Origin: JAYPWI01 sp964629575
GTDB taxonomy: Bacteria; Actinomycetota; Acidimicrobiia; Acidimicrobiales; Poriferisodalaceae
DNA: 64,000 bases
Assembly (NCBI GenBank): GCA_964629575.1
Contig: CAZVUM010000008.1
Coordinates: 1-64,000 of the forward strand
Direction of reading: 5' to 3'
The notes under the pieces were generated by a model that saw only the letters and a program-made list of their open reading frames with translations, made no database searches and was not told the origin of the DNA. Positions 16,433-25,720 of the stretch are shown here, piece after piece; position 1 is the stretch's first letter; the number at the start of each line of letters is the position of its first letter. The position numbers and the translations under genes were made by a program.

Positions 16433-17679
16433 GTCGTCACGGTAGCGACGACCGACGCCACCAACTCGCGTGCGCCGACCCGATCGACGAACACGACGCT
16501 CGCCGGGCCGACCCATCCCACCTCAGCAGGCACCTGGTAGCCGGGAAGGCCCCCGCCGCCGGATCGGATGTGACCGGCGAGATCGAAGAGGTCAGTGAGC
16601 CCGAGATCTTCGTCGAGAACGACGTTGCGCTGAACCGTGTCGAACAAACCGGGCAGCTTCGTGACGGCATCGACGCCCCAAGCCGCATTCATCATCGCCA
16701 CCAGGAACGAACGCTGCCGCTGCATCCGCCCGAAGTCGGCGGTGCCCTCCATGACCCAGTCCTCGTCGACGAGGACCTCGGTGTGCCGGGCGCGTACGTA
16801 CTGGAGCGCGGTCGGACCATCGAGCCGGACCTGTCCGGCAGGCAGCTCGAGGCCCGTGCGCACGTCGCGCAGCGGACGCGCGACGGAGATCTCGACTCCG
16901 CCCAGCTCGTCGGTGATCTGCACGAAGCCCATCATGTTCACGCGGATGAGGTGATCGATGTCGAGGCCTGTCAACTCAGCCACGTCGCCGGCGAGCGCAG
17001 CCGGCCCGAATTGGCTGAAGACGCGGTTGATCCGGGACTGGCGGTGGTGAAGCCAGGTGTCGCGAGGGATCGAGACGACGGCGGTCCGCCCGGTGTCGCG
17101 CCCCACGGTGAGCACCATGACCACGTCGGTGAGGTCGTCGCGCCCCCGCTGGTCGGGATCCGTGACGCCGATCGCCAGTGCTTGATCATGGGAGATGTCG
17201 GTGATCCCGGTGGAGAACACGAGGAACGTCTCCACCTCTTCGCGTCGGGGGACGTCTGGGAGCACGATCGGCTCGGTCGTCGGGGGCGGCGGTTCGATCG
17301 CGCCTTCCGCGCCGCCGCCACTGGGAAGGCCGTCGGGTTGTGCGGCTGCGGCGATCTGCGAGTCGTCGACCCCGATCCGCGGCCGAAGCGGCAGTACTGC
17401 ACCGGTGCTCGATCCGCCGTCGTTGCTCGGTGAAGCCGGGACCACCTCCGACCATCCGTCGTCGAGATCCTCGAAGCGCGGGACCGAGCTCCAGGCCTGC
17501 CAGAGCCACACGCCCAGGACCAGGGCCGCTACGAGCAGCGTCGCGACGCCTCCCACCAGGGCGCGCTGGACCGTCCGCCGCCAGGCGTACGCGGGGCGAG
17601 CGGGGAGCAGAACATCGGGTGGGCGAGGGCCGAGGCCCGGCTGGGGCCGGGGCGGCGGGCCGTCTGGCATCTGACGCAT
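16429..17679 (-). CDS. LytR-CpsA-Psr (LCP) family glycopolymer ligase
   Basis: A 416-residue protein with one membrane helix at about 41-62 and an outer catalytic domain. LCP signatures are clear: GRDDLTDVVMVLTV, VVSIPRDTWLH with the conserved Arg-Asp, RINRVF, and DHLIRVNMMGFVQITDELGGVEI. LCP enzymes move undecaprenyl-linked glycopolymers such as teichoic acid or arabinogalactan onto peptidoglycan. A second Met three codons in is an alternative start. It is translationally coupled to the downstream HtrA-like protease, and its upstream gap carries one copy of the 48-nt inverted-repeat element. Confidence 0.9.
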   Translation of the reverse strand: MRQMPDGPPPRPQPGLGPRPPDVLLPARPAYAWRRTVQRALVGGVATLLVAALVLGVWLWQAWSSVPRFEDLDDGWSEVVPASPSNDGGSSTGAVLPLRPRIGVDDSQIAAAAQPDGLPSGGGAEGAIEPPPPTTEPIVLPDVPRREEVETFLVFSTGITDISHDQALAIGVTDPDQRGRDDLTDVVMVLTVGRDTGRTAVVSIPRDTWLHHRQSRINRVFSQFGPAALAGDVAELTGLDIDHLIRVNMMGFVQITDELGGVEISVARPLRDVRTGLELPAGQVRLDGPTALQYVRARHTEVLVDEDWVMEGTADFGRMQRQRSFLVAMMNAAWGVDAVTKLPGLFDTVQRNVVLDEDLGLTDLFDLAGHIRSGGGGLPGYQVPAEVGWVGPASVVFVDRVGARELVASVVATVTT

Positions 17680-17718
17680 TGTGGACCCTCAGGTCGGTGC
17701 CGCGGTGTCGCCCCCCCC

Positions 17719-17766
17719 TTCTGCCAGCTTCCACGGTCACTGCAGTCGCCGCAGGAGCTGGCAGAA
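17719..17766. repeat. 48-nt inverted-repeat element, copy 1
   Basis: The 11-bp arms TTCTGCCAGCT (17719-17729) and AGCTGGCAGAA (17756-17766) match perfectly around a 26-nt loop. A second copy at 44796-44843 has identical arms and the same loop length, with CAGTCGCCG conserved in the loop. This copy lies between divergent genes, 26 nt before the ATG of the glyoxalase-like gene. Confidence 0.85.
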
Positions 17767-17778
17767 CGGTGGTGGGGG

Positions 17779-17784
17779 TAGGGT
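17779..17784 (+). promoter_or_regulatory. Putative leaderless -10 box TAGGGT
   Basis: TAGGGT ends 8 nt before the ATG at 17793. It is one of eleven genes in this window with a TANNNT box at this spacing. Confidence 0.45.
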
Positions 17785-17792
17785 CGGCGGCC

Positions 17793-18125
17793 ATGAGCGT
17801 CGAGAAGGTCACGCCCGTGGTGCCGGTGAACGACATGGCCTCGGCCGTGGCCGCGTGGTCGGCCGCGCTCGGGGCCGATCCCACCTTCGTCGACGGTGAT
17901 CGGTGGGCCCAGTTCGATGTCGGCAGTGCGCGTATCGCCCTCGCCGGAACCGATCGCGCGAGCGACCAGCCCGGCCTCATGATCAAGGTGGCCAACGCAG
18001 CGAGCGCCCGTGACGACTACCTCGCTGCGGGGATCGCCGCAGGCGAGCTGACCGAAGGCTCGCACGAGGTGCGCTTCGAACTCGAGGGGCTCGACGTGCC
18101 CGTCACCGTGTACTCGTCGGCCTGA
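17793..18125 (+). CDS. Glyoxalase/VOC-superfamily protein
   Basis: A small 110-residue protein with one VOC half: KVTPVVPVNDMASAVAAWSAALG is the opening beta-alpha unit, and FVDGDRWAQFDVGSARIAL continues it. VOC proteins are dimeric metal- or ligand-binding enzymes (lyases, dioxygenases) or resistance proteins that sequester drugs. Too few metal ligands are evident to assign chemistry. The ATG at 17793 fits the fold; the frame runs much further upstream, through the inverted repeat, but without coding character. The gene ends 9 nt before the end of the convergent phosphotransferase gene. Confidence 0.75.
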   Translation: MSVEKVTPVVPVNDMASAVAAWSAALGADPTFVDGDRWAQFDVGSARIALAGTDRASDQPGLMIKVANAASARDDYLAAGIAAGELTEGSHEVRFELEGLDVPVTVYSSA

Positions 18126-18134
18126 CCTTCAGCC

Positions 18135-19163
18135 TCAACCGTTGGTCAGGAGCTCGAGCGCGTTTCCGGCGAGGTTCTCGACCTGTTCCTCGAACACGTT
18201 GGTGTCGACGCCCTCTTGGTCGCCCATCGCGCCCTGGAGGTACCGGTTGAGCACTCCCTCGACGATCGCCGCGAGCCGCCAGTAGGAAAAGGCGCGGTAG
18301 TAGTCGACCTGGCTCACGTCGCGACCGGTCTCGTCCTGGTACCAGCCGAGCACCTCGTTGCGGCTGCTGAAGCCGCCGGCCATCGTCGGGGCACTCGAAC
18401 CGGCGGGGACCTCGTCGGGAGACACCCAGTTGTTCATCAGGTAGCCGACGTCGGCCAGCGGGTCGCCGAGCGTGCAGAGCTCCCAGTCGAGAACCGCGAG
18501 GATGCGCCCACCCCTGCTCAACATGTTGCCCAGCCGGTAGTCGCCGTGAACGATCGTGGCACCCACCTGCTCGGGCTTGCGGCCCTCGAGCAAACCCTGC
18601 ACCGTCTCCATCTCTGGGAGCTCGCGGGTCTTGGACTGCTCCCACTGTCTCGTCCAGCGCCTCAGCTGGCGACCGAGGTAGTCCTCCCGCTTGCCCAGCT
18701 CGCCGAGCCCGATGTCGCTGGGCTCGATGGCGTGCAGCCGCCCGAGGATCCCCGGGACGTCCTTGGAGAGCGCCACCCGTTCGGCCTCCGACACCAGGGA
18801 CGCTTCCTCGTCGGTGTGCAGGACCTCGCCATCGACGTAGGACATCGCATAGAAGGGAGCGCCGTTGACCTCGACGTCTTCGCACACACCGAGGGTCTCG
18901 GGAACCGGTACGTCGGTGAGGCCGACCGCGCTGATGATCGTGTGCTCACGTGCCATGTCGTGCGCGGTGGCCAGGACGTGACCGAGGGGTGGCCGGCGCA
19001 GCACGAAGGACTCACCCCGGCTGTCCATCACCCGATACGTGAGGTTGGAGTGACCGCCGGCGATCAGTTCGAACCCGAGCGGCGCCACGGCCTGCGGGAC
19101 GTGCACGCCGAACCACTCGGTGACCTTCTCGTCGTCGATTCCATCGGCAACCGGATCGCTCAC
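18135..19163 (-). CDS. APH-type phosphotransferase family protein (ACAD10/FadE36-like)
   Basis: The 342-residue protein has a protein-kinase-like fold of the aminoglycoside phosphotransferase group. It has the N-lobe FVLRRPP with the ATP-binding Lys replaced by Arg-Arg, the catalytic loop VHGDYRLGNML, and the metal motif VLDWELCTLGDPLAD. This branch often sits beside acyl-CoA dehydrogenases and is thought to phosphorylate hydroxyacyl substrates rather than drugs. The GTG start at 19163 has GGGAGG upstream. It is followed on the chromosome by HAD and hydroxyacyl-CoA dehydrogenase genes, which supports a place in fatty-acid metabolism. Confidence 0.82.
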   Translation of the reverse strand: MSDPVADGIDDEKVTEWFGVHVPQAVAPLGFELIAGGHSNLTYRVMDSRGESFVLRRPPLGHVLATAHDMAREHTIISAVGLTDVPVPETLGVCEDVEVNGAPFYAMSYVDGEVLHTDEEASLVSEAERVALSKDVPGILGRLHAIEPSDIGLGELGKREDYLGRQLRRWTRQWEQSKTRELPEMETVQGLLEGRKPEQVGATIVHGDYRLGNMLSRGGRILAVLDWELCTLGDPLADVGYLMNNWVSPDEVPAGSSAPTMAGGFSSRNEVLGWYQDETGRDVSQVDYYRAFSYWRLAAIVEGVLNRYLQGAMGDQEGVDTNVFEEQVENLAGNALELLTNG

Positions 19164-19229
19164 GATCAGCCTCCCTCACACGGCGTACTCGTTGAAGGGT
19201 CCGGAGCGTAGCCAAGCATCGCATCGCGC

Positions 19230-19874
19230 TCATTCGAGACGTCGGCGGGCCGGCAGGACCCCGCGCTGCTCGAGCTCATGACGAAACGTCTCAGCGTCCG
19301 TCCACAGGACAGCGTGCCACCCGGCGCGGCGAGCCCCCTCGACGTTGGCAGCGCTGTCGTCGGTGAACAGGATCCGGTCCGGGTCGAGGCCGTGCCGCTC
19401 GCAGAGCAGGTCGAAGATCGCGCGATCGGGCTTCACCACCCCTTCTCGCCCCGAGACGACGATGGCCTCCAGTCGAGCGAGGAACTCGAAGCGGCGCTCG
19501 GCGTGGTGGAACGTCTCGGCCGCCCAGTTGGTGAGACCCAACGTCCTGACACCGGCGGCCAACAGATCGTCGATGACGGCGACGGCCGCCCCGTCGGCCC
19601 CGCCCAGCATCTCGGGCCAACGGTCCCGGTACGCGGCGATCTCTGCACTCCACGAGGGATGCCGCGACGTGAGCTCCTGCACGCCTTGATCGAACGGAAG
19701 CCCGCGGTCGAGCTCGAGATTCCACTCCATCGTGGCGATCTCGGCGAAGAAGTGCGCCCGCCGTTTCTCATCCGGGATGACCTGCCTGTACAGAAGGTCG
19801 CGGTTCCACTCGATGAGCACGTTGCCGAGATCGAACACCACGGCATCGACCCCGCCACCGGATTGCGGGGCCAT
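19230..19874 (-). CDS. HAD-family hydrolase (subfamily IA, YihX-like)
   Basis: A 214-residue phosphatase-type HAD protein: nucleophile D15 in VVFDLGNVLIEWN, motif II LGLTNW with the Thr, motif III Lys in GVVKPDRAIFD, and motif IV ILFTDDSAANVEGA. The pattern FDLGNV and the helical cap match the YihX/epoxide-hydrolase-N-like group that dephosphorylates sugar phosphates such as glucose-1-phosphate, but the substrate is unknown. The ATG at 19874 is 5 nt after the stop of the hydroxybutyryl-CoA dehydrogenase gene, so they are co-transcribed. Confidence 0.85.
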   Translation of the reverse strand: MAPQSGGGVDAVVFDLGNVLIEWNRDLLYRQVIPDEKRRAHFFAEIATMEWNLELDRGLPFDQGVQELTSRHPSWSAEIAAYRDRWPEMLGGADGAAVAVIDDLLAAGVRTLGLTNWAAETFHHAERRFEFLARLEAIVVSGREGVVKPDRAIFDLLCERHGLDPDRILFTDDSAANVEGARRAGWHAVLWTDAETFRHELEQRGVLPARRRLE

Positions 19875-19879
19875 GGACG

Positions 19880-20740
19880 TCAGCGATCGTAGGTGTAGAA
19901 GCCCCGGCCGGTCTTGCGGCCGAGCAGACCCGCGTCGCACATGCGGCTGAGCAGCGGCGGCGGCGCGTAGAGCTGCTCCTTGAACTCCTCGTAGAGAGAT
20001 TCGGCGACCGCCATCGTGGTGTCGAGGCCGATGAGGTCGGCCAGAGCCAGCGGGCCCATCGGGTGGTTGCACCCGAGAACCATCCCCGCGTCGATGTCCT
20101 CCGCGCTGGCGAAACCCGACTCCATCATGCGAATCGCCGACAACAGGTACGGGATGAGCAGCGCGTTGACCACGAAACCGGCACGGTCCTGGCTCGTCAC
20201 CACCCGCTTGCCCAGCTGCTCGGCCGCGAACTCCGTGGACAGCTGCGCTGTCTTGTCGCCGGTGAGCAGCGAGCTGATCACCTCGACCAGGCCCATCACG
20301 GGCACGGGGTTGAAGAAGTGCACGCCGATCACGTTCTGGGGCCGGTTGGTGGCCATGGCGAGCTTCATGATCGGGATCGACGATGTGTTCGACGCCAGGA
20401 TGGCTCCGGGGTCGTCCACGACGTCGTTGAGGCGGCGGAACACCTCGAGCTTGGCCTCCTCGGCCTCGACAACTGCCTCGACCACGAACTGGCGGTCGTG
20501 CAGCGAGGGCAGCTTCGTGGAGAACGACAGGTTGGCCATCGTGGCCTCCTGCTCCTCCTGGGCGAGCTTTCCCGACCGGACCGCCCGCTCGAGGCTCTTC
20601 TCGATGCGCTCCATGCCGATTCGCAGCGCGTCCTCGTTGGCTTCGACGACCTTCACCTCTGCGCCACTGCGGGCTGCGACCTCCGCGATCCCCGAGCCCA
20701 TGAGCCCACAGCCGACCACTCCGAAACGTTCGACAATCAC
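19880..20740 (-). CDS. 3-hydroxybutyryl-CoA dehydrogenase
   Basis: A 286-residue NAD(P)-dependent enzyme. The Rossmann motif is FGVVGCGLMGSGIAEVAA, the family signature HFFNPVPVMGLVEVI contains the catalytic His, and the C-terminal domain carries NHPMGPLALADLIGLDT. Length and layout match FadB2/Hbd, which oxidise 3-hydroxybutyryl-CoA to acetoacetyl-CoA in beta-oxidation or polyhydroxybutyrate pathways. It starts at a GTG with a TACTGT -10 box only 7 nt upstream, so the message is probably leaderless. Confidence 0.92.
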   Translation of the reverse strand: MIVERFGVVGCGLMGSGIAEVAARSGAEVKVVEANEDALRIGMERIEKSLERAVRSGKLAQEEQEATMANLSFSTKLPSLHDRQFVVEAVVEAEEAKLEVFRRLNDVVDDPGAILASNTSSIPIMKLAMATNRPQNVIGVHFFNPVPVMGLVEVISSLLTGDKTAQLSTEFAAEQLGKRVVTSQDRAGFVVNALLIPYLLSAIRMMESGFASAEDIDAGMVLGCNHPMGPLALADLIGLDTTMAVAESLYEEFKEQLYAPPPLLSRMCDAGLLGRKTGRGFYTYDR

Positions 20741-20747
20741 GGGTTCG

Positions 20748-20753
20748 ACAGTA
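20748..20753 (-). promoter_or_regulatory. Putative leaderless -10 box TACTGT
   Basis: TACTGT on the minus strand ends 7 nt before the GTG of the hydroxybutyryl-CoA dehydrogenase gene. Confidence 0.45.
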
Positions 20754-20815
20754 TCGAGAGCTTGGCGCTGCGGCGAGCTGAGCGAGCCGGAGCTCGACCC
20801 AGGCCGGATCGGGCG

Positions 20816-21214
20816 CTACTCGCCGCGTGTCTCCGCGATCGCGCTGCGAACCGCCTCCACGACCTCGACCGCGGTCGCGCCCGGGGTCAGAACCCGCGCC
20901 ACGCCTGCATCGCGCATCGACCCGAAGTCTCCCTCTGGCACGATCCCGCCCAGGATCACGGGGATGTCCGCGCCCGCTTCCCGCAGCTTCTCGGTGACCA
21001 TCGGCAGGAGCGCTTCGTGGGCCCCGGACAACATCGAGACGCCAATGGCGTCGACGTCCTCGTCGACCGCTGCGGCAACGACGGTCTCGGGCGTCTGAAA
21101 CAGCCCGGTGTAGATCACCTCGTAACCCGCGTCGCGCAGGATTCGAGCCACGATCTTCACACCCCGATCGTGGCCGTCGAGTCCAAGCTTGGTCACGAGC
21201 ACGCGGTCAGCCAT
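20816..21214 (-). CDS. Cobalamin-binding domain protein (methylmalonyl-CoA mutase small/C-terminal domain type)
   Basis: The 132-residue protein is a free-standing B12-binding domain. The cobalamin motif is D13-x-H15-x2-G18 (LDGHDRG), followed by VSMLSGAHEALLP and VILGGIVPEGD, all typical of the mutase C-terminal domain. Alone it can supply B12 to a separate catalytic subunit, as in split acyl-CoA mutases; no large subunit is in the window. The start is ATG 21214 rather than the Met four codons upstream, since TAGTGT ends 8 nt before it. Confidence 0.87.
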   Translation of the reverse strand: MADRVLVTKLGLDGHDRGVKIVARILRDAGYEVIYTGLFQTPETVVAAAVDEDVDAIGVSMLSGAHEALLPMVTEKLREAGADIPVILGGIVPEGDFGSMRDAGVARVLTPGATAVEVVEAVRSAIAETRGE

Positions 21215-21222
21215 GGGGGCCG

Positions 21223-21228
21223 ACACTA
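21223..21228 (-). promoter_or_regulatory. Putative leaderless -10 box TAGTGT
   Basis: TAGTGT on the minus strand ends 8 nt before the ATG of the cobalamin-binding protein gene. Confidence 0.45.
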
Positions 21229-21282
21229 CTGAACGCGATGCGCATCAGCACGGTGTAGCGGGTGGTCGATCGCCGGTACGCG

Positions 21283-24200
21283 TCACCGCGAACCGGCGGC
21301 CTCCGGAACGCTTCCCGACGAACCCGCCGCCAACCGGAACGCGGTGTCCCAACCCGTCGGATGCACGCCGAGATCCGCCAACGCGCGTTCGGCGTCGACC
21401 CGCATTTCGACCGCGGCGGCCGTGCCGAGCGTCTCGTGGCCGATCGCCTGGGCGAGGCGGACGACGGCCTGGCTCGTCCTGCTCTCCGTCGCATCGACGG
21501 ATCCGATGGCCTCGCCGAACCAGGCGTCAGCGCCCGCGACATCGCCGCGCCGCACCTCGGCCAGGGCAGCGGCCAGCCGAGCTGTTCGGGCGTCGAGATA
21601 CGTGGCGCGCGAGTCGTCGAAGACGGTCTGAACCCGCGCGATGGCCTCATCGGGCCGCCCCGCCGCAGCGAGCGCCAACCCATAGGTGCTGTCGAGATAC
21701 GTCGAGGGGACCCCTGCGTTGTCCGGGATCTCGGCCAAGTGTTCGAGCGCTTCGTCGACCTTGCCGAGCTGGAGCAGCGCGAGACCGCGCGTGACGTCGA
21801 GGTCGATGGACCCGATCACCCTCTGGTCGTCGTAGTGACTCCCCACCTCGGCGATCTGGTCCAACGCGGCCTGGGGGTTGCCGACCTGCACGGCCCCACC
21901 CGCCGACACCAGGCGCGCAAAGGGTTCGAGGGGACGGCCGGGCATAGCGAGCGCCCAGCGGAGGCATTCTGCGAGCGAGGTGCTGCTGGCATTGAGGTGG
22001 CCGACGGCTGCGTGAGCCCGTCCGAGGAGCCCGAGTGCCTGCACGACGCCGAAGTCGCTCTCGATCTCCTCGAACACCGCTTGGGCCTCGGTGGCGCGCT
22101 GAACCGCTGAGCGAGCACGACCCGACCACAGCTGGATCGATGCGAGGAGGAGGTCCATCATCGCTTCGCCAAAGCGCTCACCGCGCTCGTGCGCGAGCTC
22201 ACGGACCTGTGTCGCCAGCTCCTCGGCCTCCTCCTTTCGGCCCTCGTGAAAGCGCAGGAAGGCCATCAGCCCCCGCGCGAACGCCAGACCGGACAGGTCC
22301 TCGAGCTCGGTGAACAGGTCCACGGCCCGCTGCAGGCGAAGCTCCGCCTCATCGACCAGCCCTTGTTCGAAGCTGATCCATGCGAGGTTCTGCAGACACC
22401 AGGCGACCCCGACGCTGTCGTCGAGCTCGACGAAGACCGAATACGCCTGATCGATGTACCGATCAGCCAGGACAGCGTCTCCGTCGAAGAGCGCCACCAT
22501 CCCGCGGAGGCGAAGAGCTTCGGCACCCTCACGGGCATCGCCCAGGGTGCGGAACCGATCCACCGCCTCGTCGAGCAGCACAGCGGCCTGGGTGTTCTCG
22601 GACGACGCGCTGTAGATCTCGCCGAGCACTCGTAGGGCAACAGCGAGGTGGTGTTCGAGATCGTGGGTGGTCGCGAGCTCCCGCGCCCATTGAGCGTCAT
22701 TGACGGCGCCGGTGAGCTCCCGCAGTCCGAGTCGCGCCCGCGCGCGACCCAGCAGCAACGTGACCAGGCGTGGATCCTCGTCGGCGAGAAGCTCGATCGC
22801 ACGGTGGAAACGCTGGGCCGCCACGTAGTGACTGTCTCGCTCGTCTGCTGCGACGCCGGCCCGACCCAGCCAATCCACCGCGCGATCGGTGAGATCCGCA
22901 GGGAGCCGGTCATTGCCGGCGTCGCCGAGCTCGGCAGCCGACCCATAGTGATCGGCGATGACACCCACCCGTTCGCTGTTGACGTCCTCGAAATGGGTCA
23001 CCATCCACTCGGCGACCATCAGGTGCTTCTCGGCGCGCGCCGTGCGCGTGAGCATGCTGTAGGCGACGTCTCTGACCAGATCGCTCCGGAACCGCCACCA
23101 TTCGGATTCGGTGGTGAAGATGTCCTTGTCGACCAGCCGGCGGAAGGTCGTCTGCCCTGACTCCTCGTCGACGCCCATGAGCTGGAGGCCATACACCGGT
23201 CCGCGGCGGCCGAGCACCGATGCGTTCTCCACCATCGTGCGCTCGTCGGGGGTCAGCGAATCGAGCCTGGCAGCGACGAGGCCGCGGAGGTTGTCTGGCA
23301 GTTCGGCGATCGACCGCTCCTCGTCATCGAGCCGGCCTCCCGGGCCCACGACCCCCGCCTCCCGCAGCAGCGTCGCGATCTCCTCGAGGAAGAACGGGTT
23401 TCCACCACTGCGGTCGTAGAGCTGCTCGGCCACGCTGTCCGGCACGTCCATCCCGGCGAGGGCAGTGATGAGGCGCGTGGCCGCCGCCCGATCCAGTGGA
23501 TCGAGGTTGAGCACGATCGTGTTGTGCCGACCCGGGGGTACCACCCAACGCTGCTCGTCCACCGTCCAACGCGCTGTCGCCATGAGGACGAACGGCCGTC
23601 CCGCCAGTGCCTGGAGCAGGTACTCGAAGGTCTGCAGGAGCCGTTCGTCGGCCCAGTGGATGTCGCCCATGATGAGAATCGTCGGACGCTCGCGGGTGGC
23701 CGCGAGAAAGAAGGCCTTGAAGCCCTCGAGCATCTCGATGATGCGTCGTTTGGGGTCCAACGCGTCGAGTGAAGTCGGGCGACCCATCACCCGCAAGAAG
23801 GCCTCGGTGACCGCTTCGACGTCGGTGTCGGAGGCGTCAAAACCGAGAACATCGTCGACGAACCCGCGCACCTTGGCGCCGGCCACCTCCACGCTGTCTG
23901 CCGTCGCGACATCGGCCGCATTGCCGATCGCCTCGCCGATCGACCGCAACGGGTTGATCTCGCCGTACGGAAGGACCCTCCCTTCGAGCACCAGGGCATC
24001 ATGGGACGCCTCAGCAGCGGCGGCGACCTCCTCGGCGAGGCGGGTCTTGCCCATGCCGGCCTCACCCAAGATGTTGACCAGGTGGGCGCGGCTGCGCGCG
24101 ACAGAGGTGTCGACAGCACTGGTGATGTGCAGATGTTCGATGTTGCGTCCCACCAGGGGGGCGCGGGTGGAGTCGCGGCGGCGGCCCGGGGGCGCGAGCT

Positions 24201-24819
24201 CCTCCACCGCGACAAAGGCGGCAACCGGGTCGTCCCGACCGCGGAGATCGATGTCGCCGCGCGCCTCGTAGGCGATGACGTCCTCCGTCGCGGCGTGTGT
24301 ACCCAACCCGACGAGCACCTCGCCCGGATGGGCGAGGGTCTGGAGGCGGCTGGCGATGTTCACCGTGTCGCCCATCGCCGTGTAGTCGCCTCCGGCGCGG
24401 AGAGCCCCGACGAGCACTTCACCCGTGTTGACGCCGATCCGCATCCGGAGTTCGCCACCCTGCTCCTGTCTGAACACGTCGAGGGTGCGCTGCATTCGCA
24501 ACGCGGCGCGCACGCCGCGTTCGGCGTCGTCCTCGTGTGCTGTCGGCGCGCCGAACAAGGCGACGATCGCGTCGCCGATGATCTTGTCGACCGTCCCGCC
24601 GAATGAGGTGATGTCCGCGACGAGCCGCTGAAAGCACCGGTCGATCAGGTGTTTGAGTTCCTCGGGATCTCGATCCTCGGCGAGTCCGGTGAACCCCACG
24701 AGGTCGGCGAACAACACCGTGACGATGCGCCGCTCTTCGGTGTGCACCAGGAGCTGCCCACAGTTCGGACAGAACCGTGACCCGCCCGGCACAGCTCGAC
24801 CGCACGACGGACAGTTCAT
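21283..24819 (-). CDS. Multidomain regulator: zinc ribbon, class III nucleotide cyclase, AAA ATPase, TPR-like repeats
   Basis: The protein has 1178 residues. A zinc ribbon (C3, C6, C17, C20) opens the chain. The cyclase domain (about 30-190) keeps both metal Asp residues, D39 in FADLVGFT and D83 in IIGDAIVALFG, and the transition-state pair N154/R158, so it should be active. A STAND-type ATPase follows, with P-loop GEAGMGKT at 252-259 and the Walker B-like ILIMGDIHWADE. The last 600 or so residues are helical TPR-like repeats. Such proteins couple cNMP synthesis to signals sensed through the TPR array, but the ligand is unknown. It is unrelated in sequence detail to the truncated cyclase at the window start. 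Confidence 0.88.
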   Translation of the reverse strand: MNCPSCGRAVPGGSRFCPNCGQLLVHTEERRIVTVLFADLVGFTGLAEDRDPEELKHLIDRCFQRLVADITSFGGTVDKIIGDAIVALFGAPTAHEDDAERGVRAALRMQRTLDVFRQEQGGELRMRIGVNTGEVLVGALRAGGDYTAMGDTVNIASRLQTLAHPGEVLVGLGTHAATEDVIAYEARGDIDLRGRDDPVAAFVAVEELAPPGRRRDSTRAPLVGRNIEHLHITSAVDTSVARSRAHLVNILGEAGMGKTRLAEEVAAAAEASHDALVLEGRVLPYGEINPLRSIGEAIGNAADVATADSVEVAGAKVRGFVDDVLGFDASDTDVEAVTEAFLRVMGRPTSLDALDPKRRIIEMLEGFKAFFLAATRERPTILIMGDIHWADERLLQTFEYLLQALAGRPFVLMATARWTVDEQRWVVPPGRHNTIVLNLDPLDRAAATRLITALAGMDVPDSVAEQLYDRSGGNPFFLEEIATLLREAGVVGPGGRLDDEERSIAELPDNLRGLVAARLDSLTPDERTMVENASVLGRRGPVYGLQLMGVDEESGQTTFRRLVDKDIFTTESEWWRFRSDLVRDVAYSMLTRTARAEKHLMVAEWMVTHFEDVNSERVGVIADHYGSAAELGDAGNDRLPADLTDRAVDWLGRAGVAADERDSHYVAAQRFHRAIELLADEDPRLVTLLLGRARARLGLRELTGAVNDAQWARELATTHDLEHHLAVALRVLGEIYSASSENTQAAVLLDEAVDRFRTLGDAREGAEALRLRGMVALFDGDAVLADRYIDQAYSVFVELDDSVGVAWCLQNLAWISFEQGLVDEAELRLQRAVDLFTELEDLSGLAFARGLMAFLRFHEGRKEEAEELATQVRELAHERGERFGEAMMDLLLASIQLWSGRARSAVQRATEAQAVFEEIESDFGVVQALGLLGRAHAAVGHLNASSTSLAECLRWALAMPGRPLEPFARLVSAGGAVQVGNPQAALDQIAEVGSHYDDQRVIGSIDLDVTRGLALLQLGKVDEALEHLAEIPDNAGVPSTYLDSTYGLALAAAGRPDEAIARVQTVFDDSRATYLDARTARLAAALAEVRRGDVAGADAWFGEAIGSVDATESRTSQAVVRLAQAIGHETLGTAAAVEMRVDAERALADLGVHPTGWDTAFRLAAGSSGSVPEAAGSR

Positions 24820-24917
24820 GGCCCGTCATTCTACGAGCGCGTGGCCCTCCGACACGACGGATTCTGACCGTCGTTCGACTGTGACTTCCGACCCACCAGA
24901 GTGTCCCACCTGACAGG

Positions 24918-24923
24918 TAGCGT
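24918..24923 (+). promoter_or_regulatory. Putative leaderless -10 box TAGCGT
   Basis: TAGCGT ends 7 nt before the ATG of the ABC-transporter ATPase gene at 24931. The spacing fits transcription starting at or next to the start codon. Confidence 0.5.
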
Positions 24924-24930
24924 GCCCGGA

Positions 24931-25719
24931 ATGAACGACTCCACGGACCAGGACGCGGGTGGATCCACCGGAGCCGCGGCCGCCGTTGTCAGCGGTGAGC
25001 TGGCGGCACGGGCACTCGACGCACACAAGCACTACGGCGAAGGTGACACACAGGTGCGAGCGCTCGACGGCGTCAGCCTCGACTTCCGGCGAGGCCAGTT
25101 CACCGCGGTGATGGGTCCCTCCGGTTCGGGAAAATCGACCCTGATGCACTGCATGGCCGGTCTCGACACCCTGACGTCGGGCCAGGTCTTCATCGGCGAC
25201 GTCGATCTCTCCACACTCTCGGAGAAGGAACTCACCCTGCTCCGCCGTGAGGCGGTCGGCTTCATCTTCCAGGCCTTCAACCTGGTACCGACGCTCAGCG
25301 CCGAGGAGAACATCACGCTGCCGCAACGCCTCGGCAAGACGACTGCAGACGAGGCCTGGTTGGCGCAGGTCGTCGAGGCCGTCGGGCTGTCCGACAGGCT
25401 CTCGCATCGGCCCAACGAACTGTCGGGCGGCCAGCAGCAACGGGTCGCCGTCGCACGGGCGTTGGCCGGCCGGCCCGAGATCATCTTCGCCGACGAGCCC
25501 ACCGGCAACCTCGACTCGCGGACCGGCCAGGAGATCCTCGACTTCATGCAGTCCGCGGTGCGCGAGTTTGGTCAGACGATCGTGATGGTCACGCACGACC
25601 CGGTCGCCGCGGCGTACGCCGATCGTGTGGTCTTCCTGGCAGACGGAAAGGTCGTGCACGAGCTGGCCGATCCCACCGCTGAGGTCGTGCTCGACACGAT
25701 GAAGCAACTCGGAGACTGA
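24931..25719 (+). CDS. ABC transporter ATP-binding protein (MacB/LolD type)
   Basis: The 262-residue ATPase has Walker A GPSGSGKST (62-70), Q-loop FIFQAFNLVP, signature LSGGQQQR, Walker B IIFADEPTGNLD and switch His in VMVTHDP. Sequence style and the FtsX-type permease encoded one base downstream mark it as a MacB/LolD-class mechanotransmission transporter. These do not move substrate through the membrane but drive lipoprotein extraction, peptide export or envelope hydrolases. The first 28 residues are a low-complexity lead. ATG 24931 is preferred over the frame's earlier start because of the close TAGCGT box. Confidence 0.92.
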   Translation: MNDSTDQDAGGSTGAAAAVVSGELAARALDAHKHYGEGDTQVRALDGVSLDFRRGQFTAVMGPSGSGKSTLMHCMAGLDTLTSGQVFIGDVDLSTLSEKELTLLRREAVGFIFQAFNLVPTLSAEENITLPQRLGKTTADEAWLAQVVEAVGLSDRLSHRPNELSGGQQQRVAVARALAGRPEIIFADEPTGNLDSRTGQEILDFMQSAVREFGQTIVMVTHDPVAAAYADRVVFLADGKVVHELADPTAEVVLDTMKQLGD

Positions 25720-25720
25720 G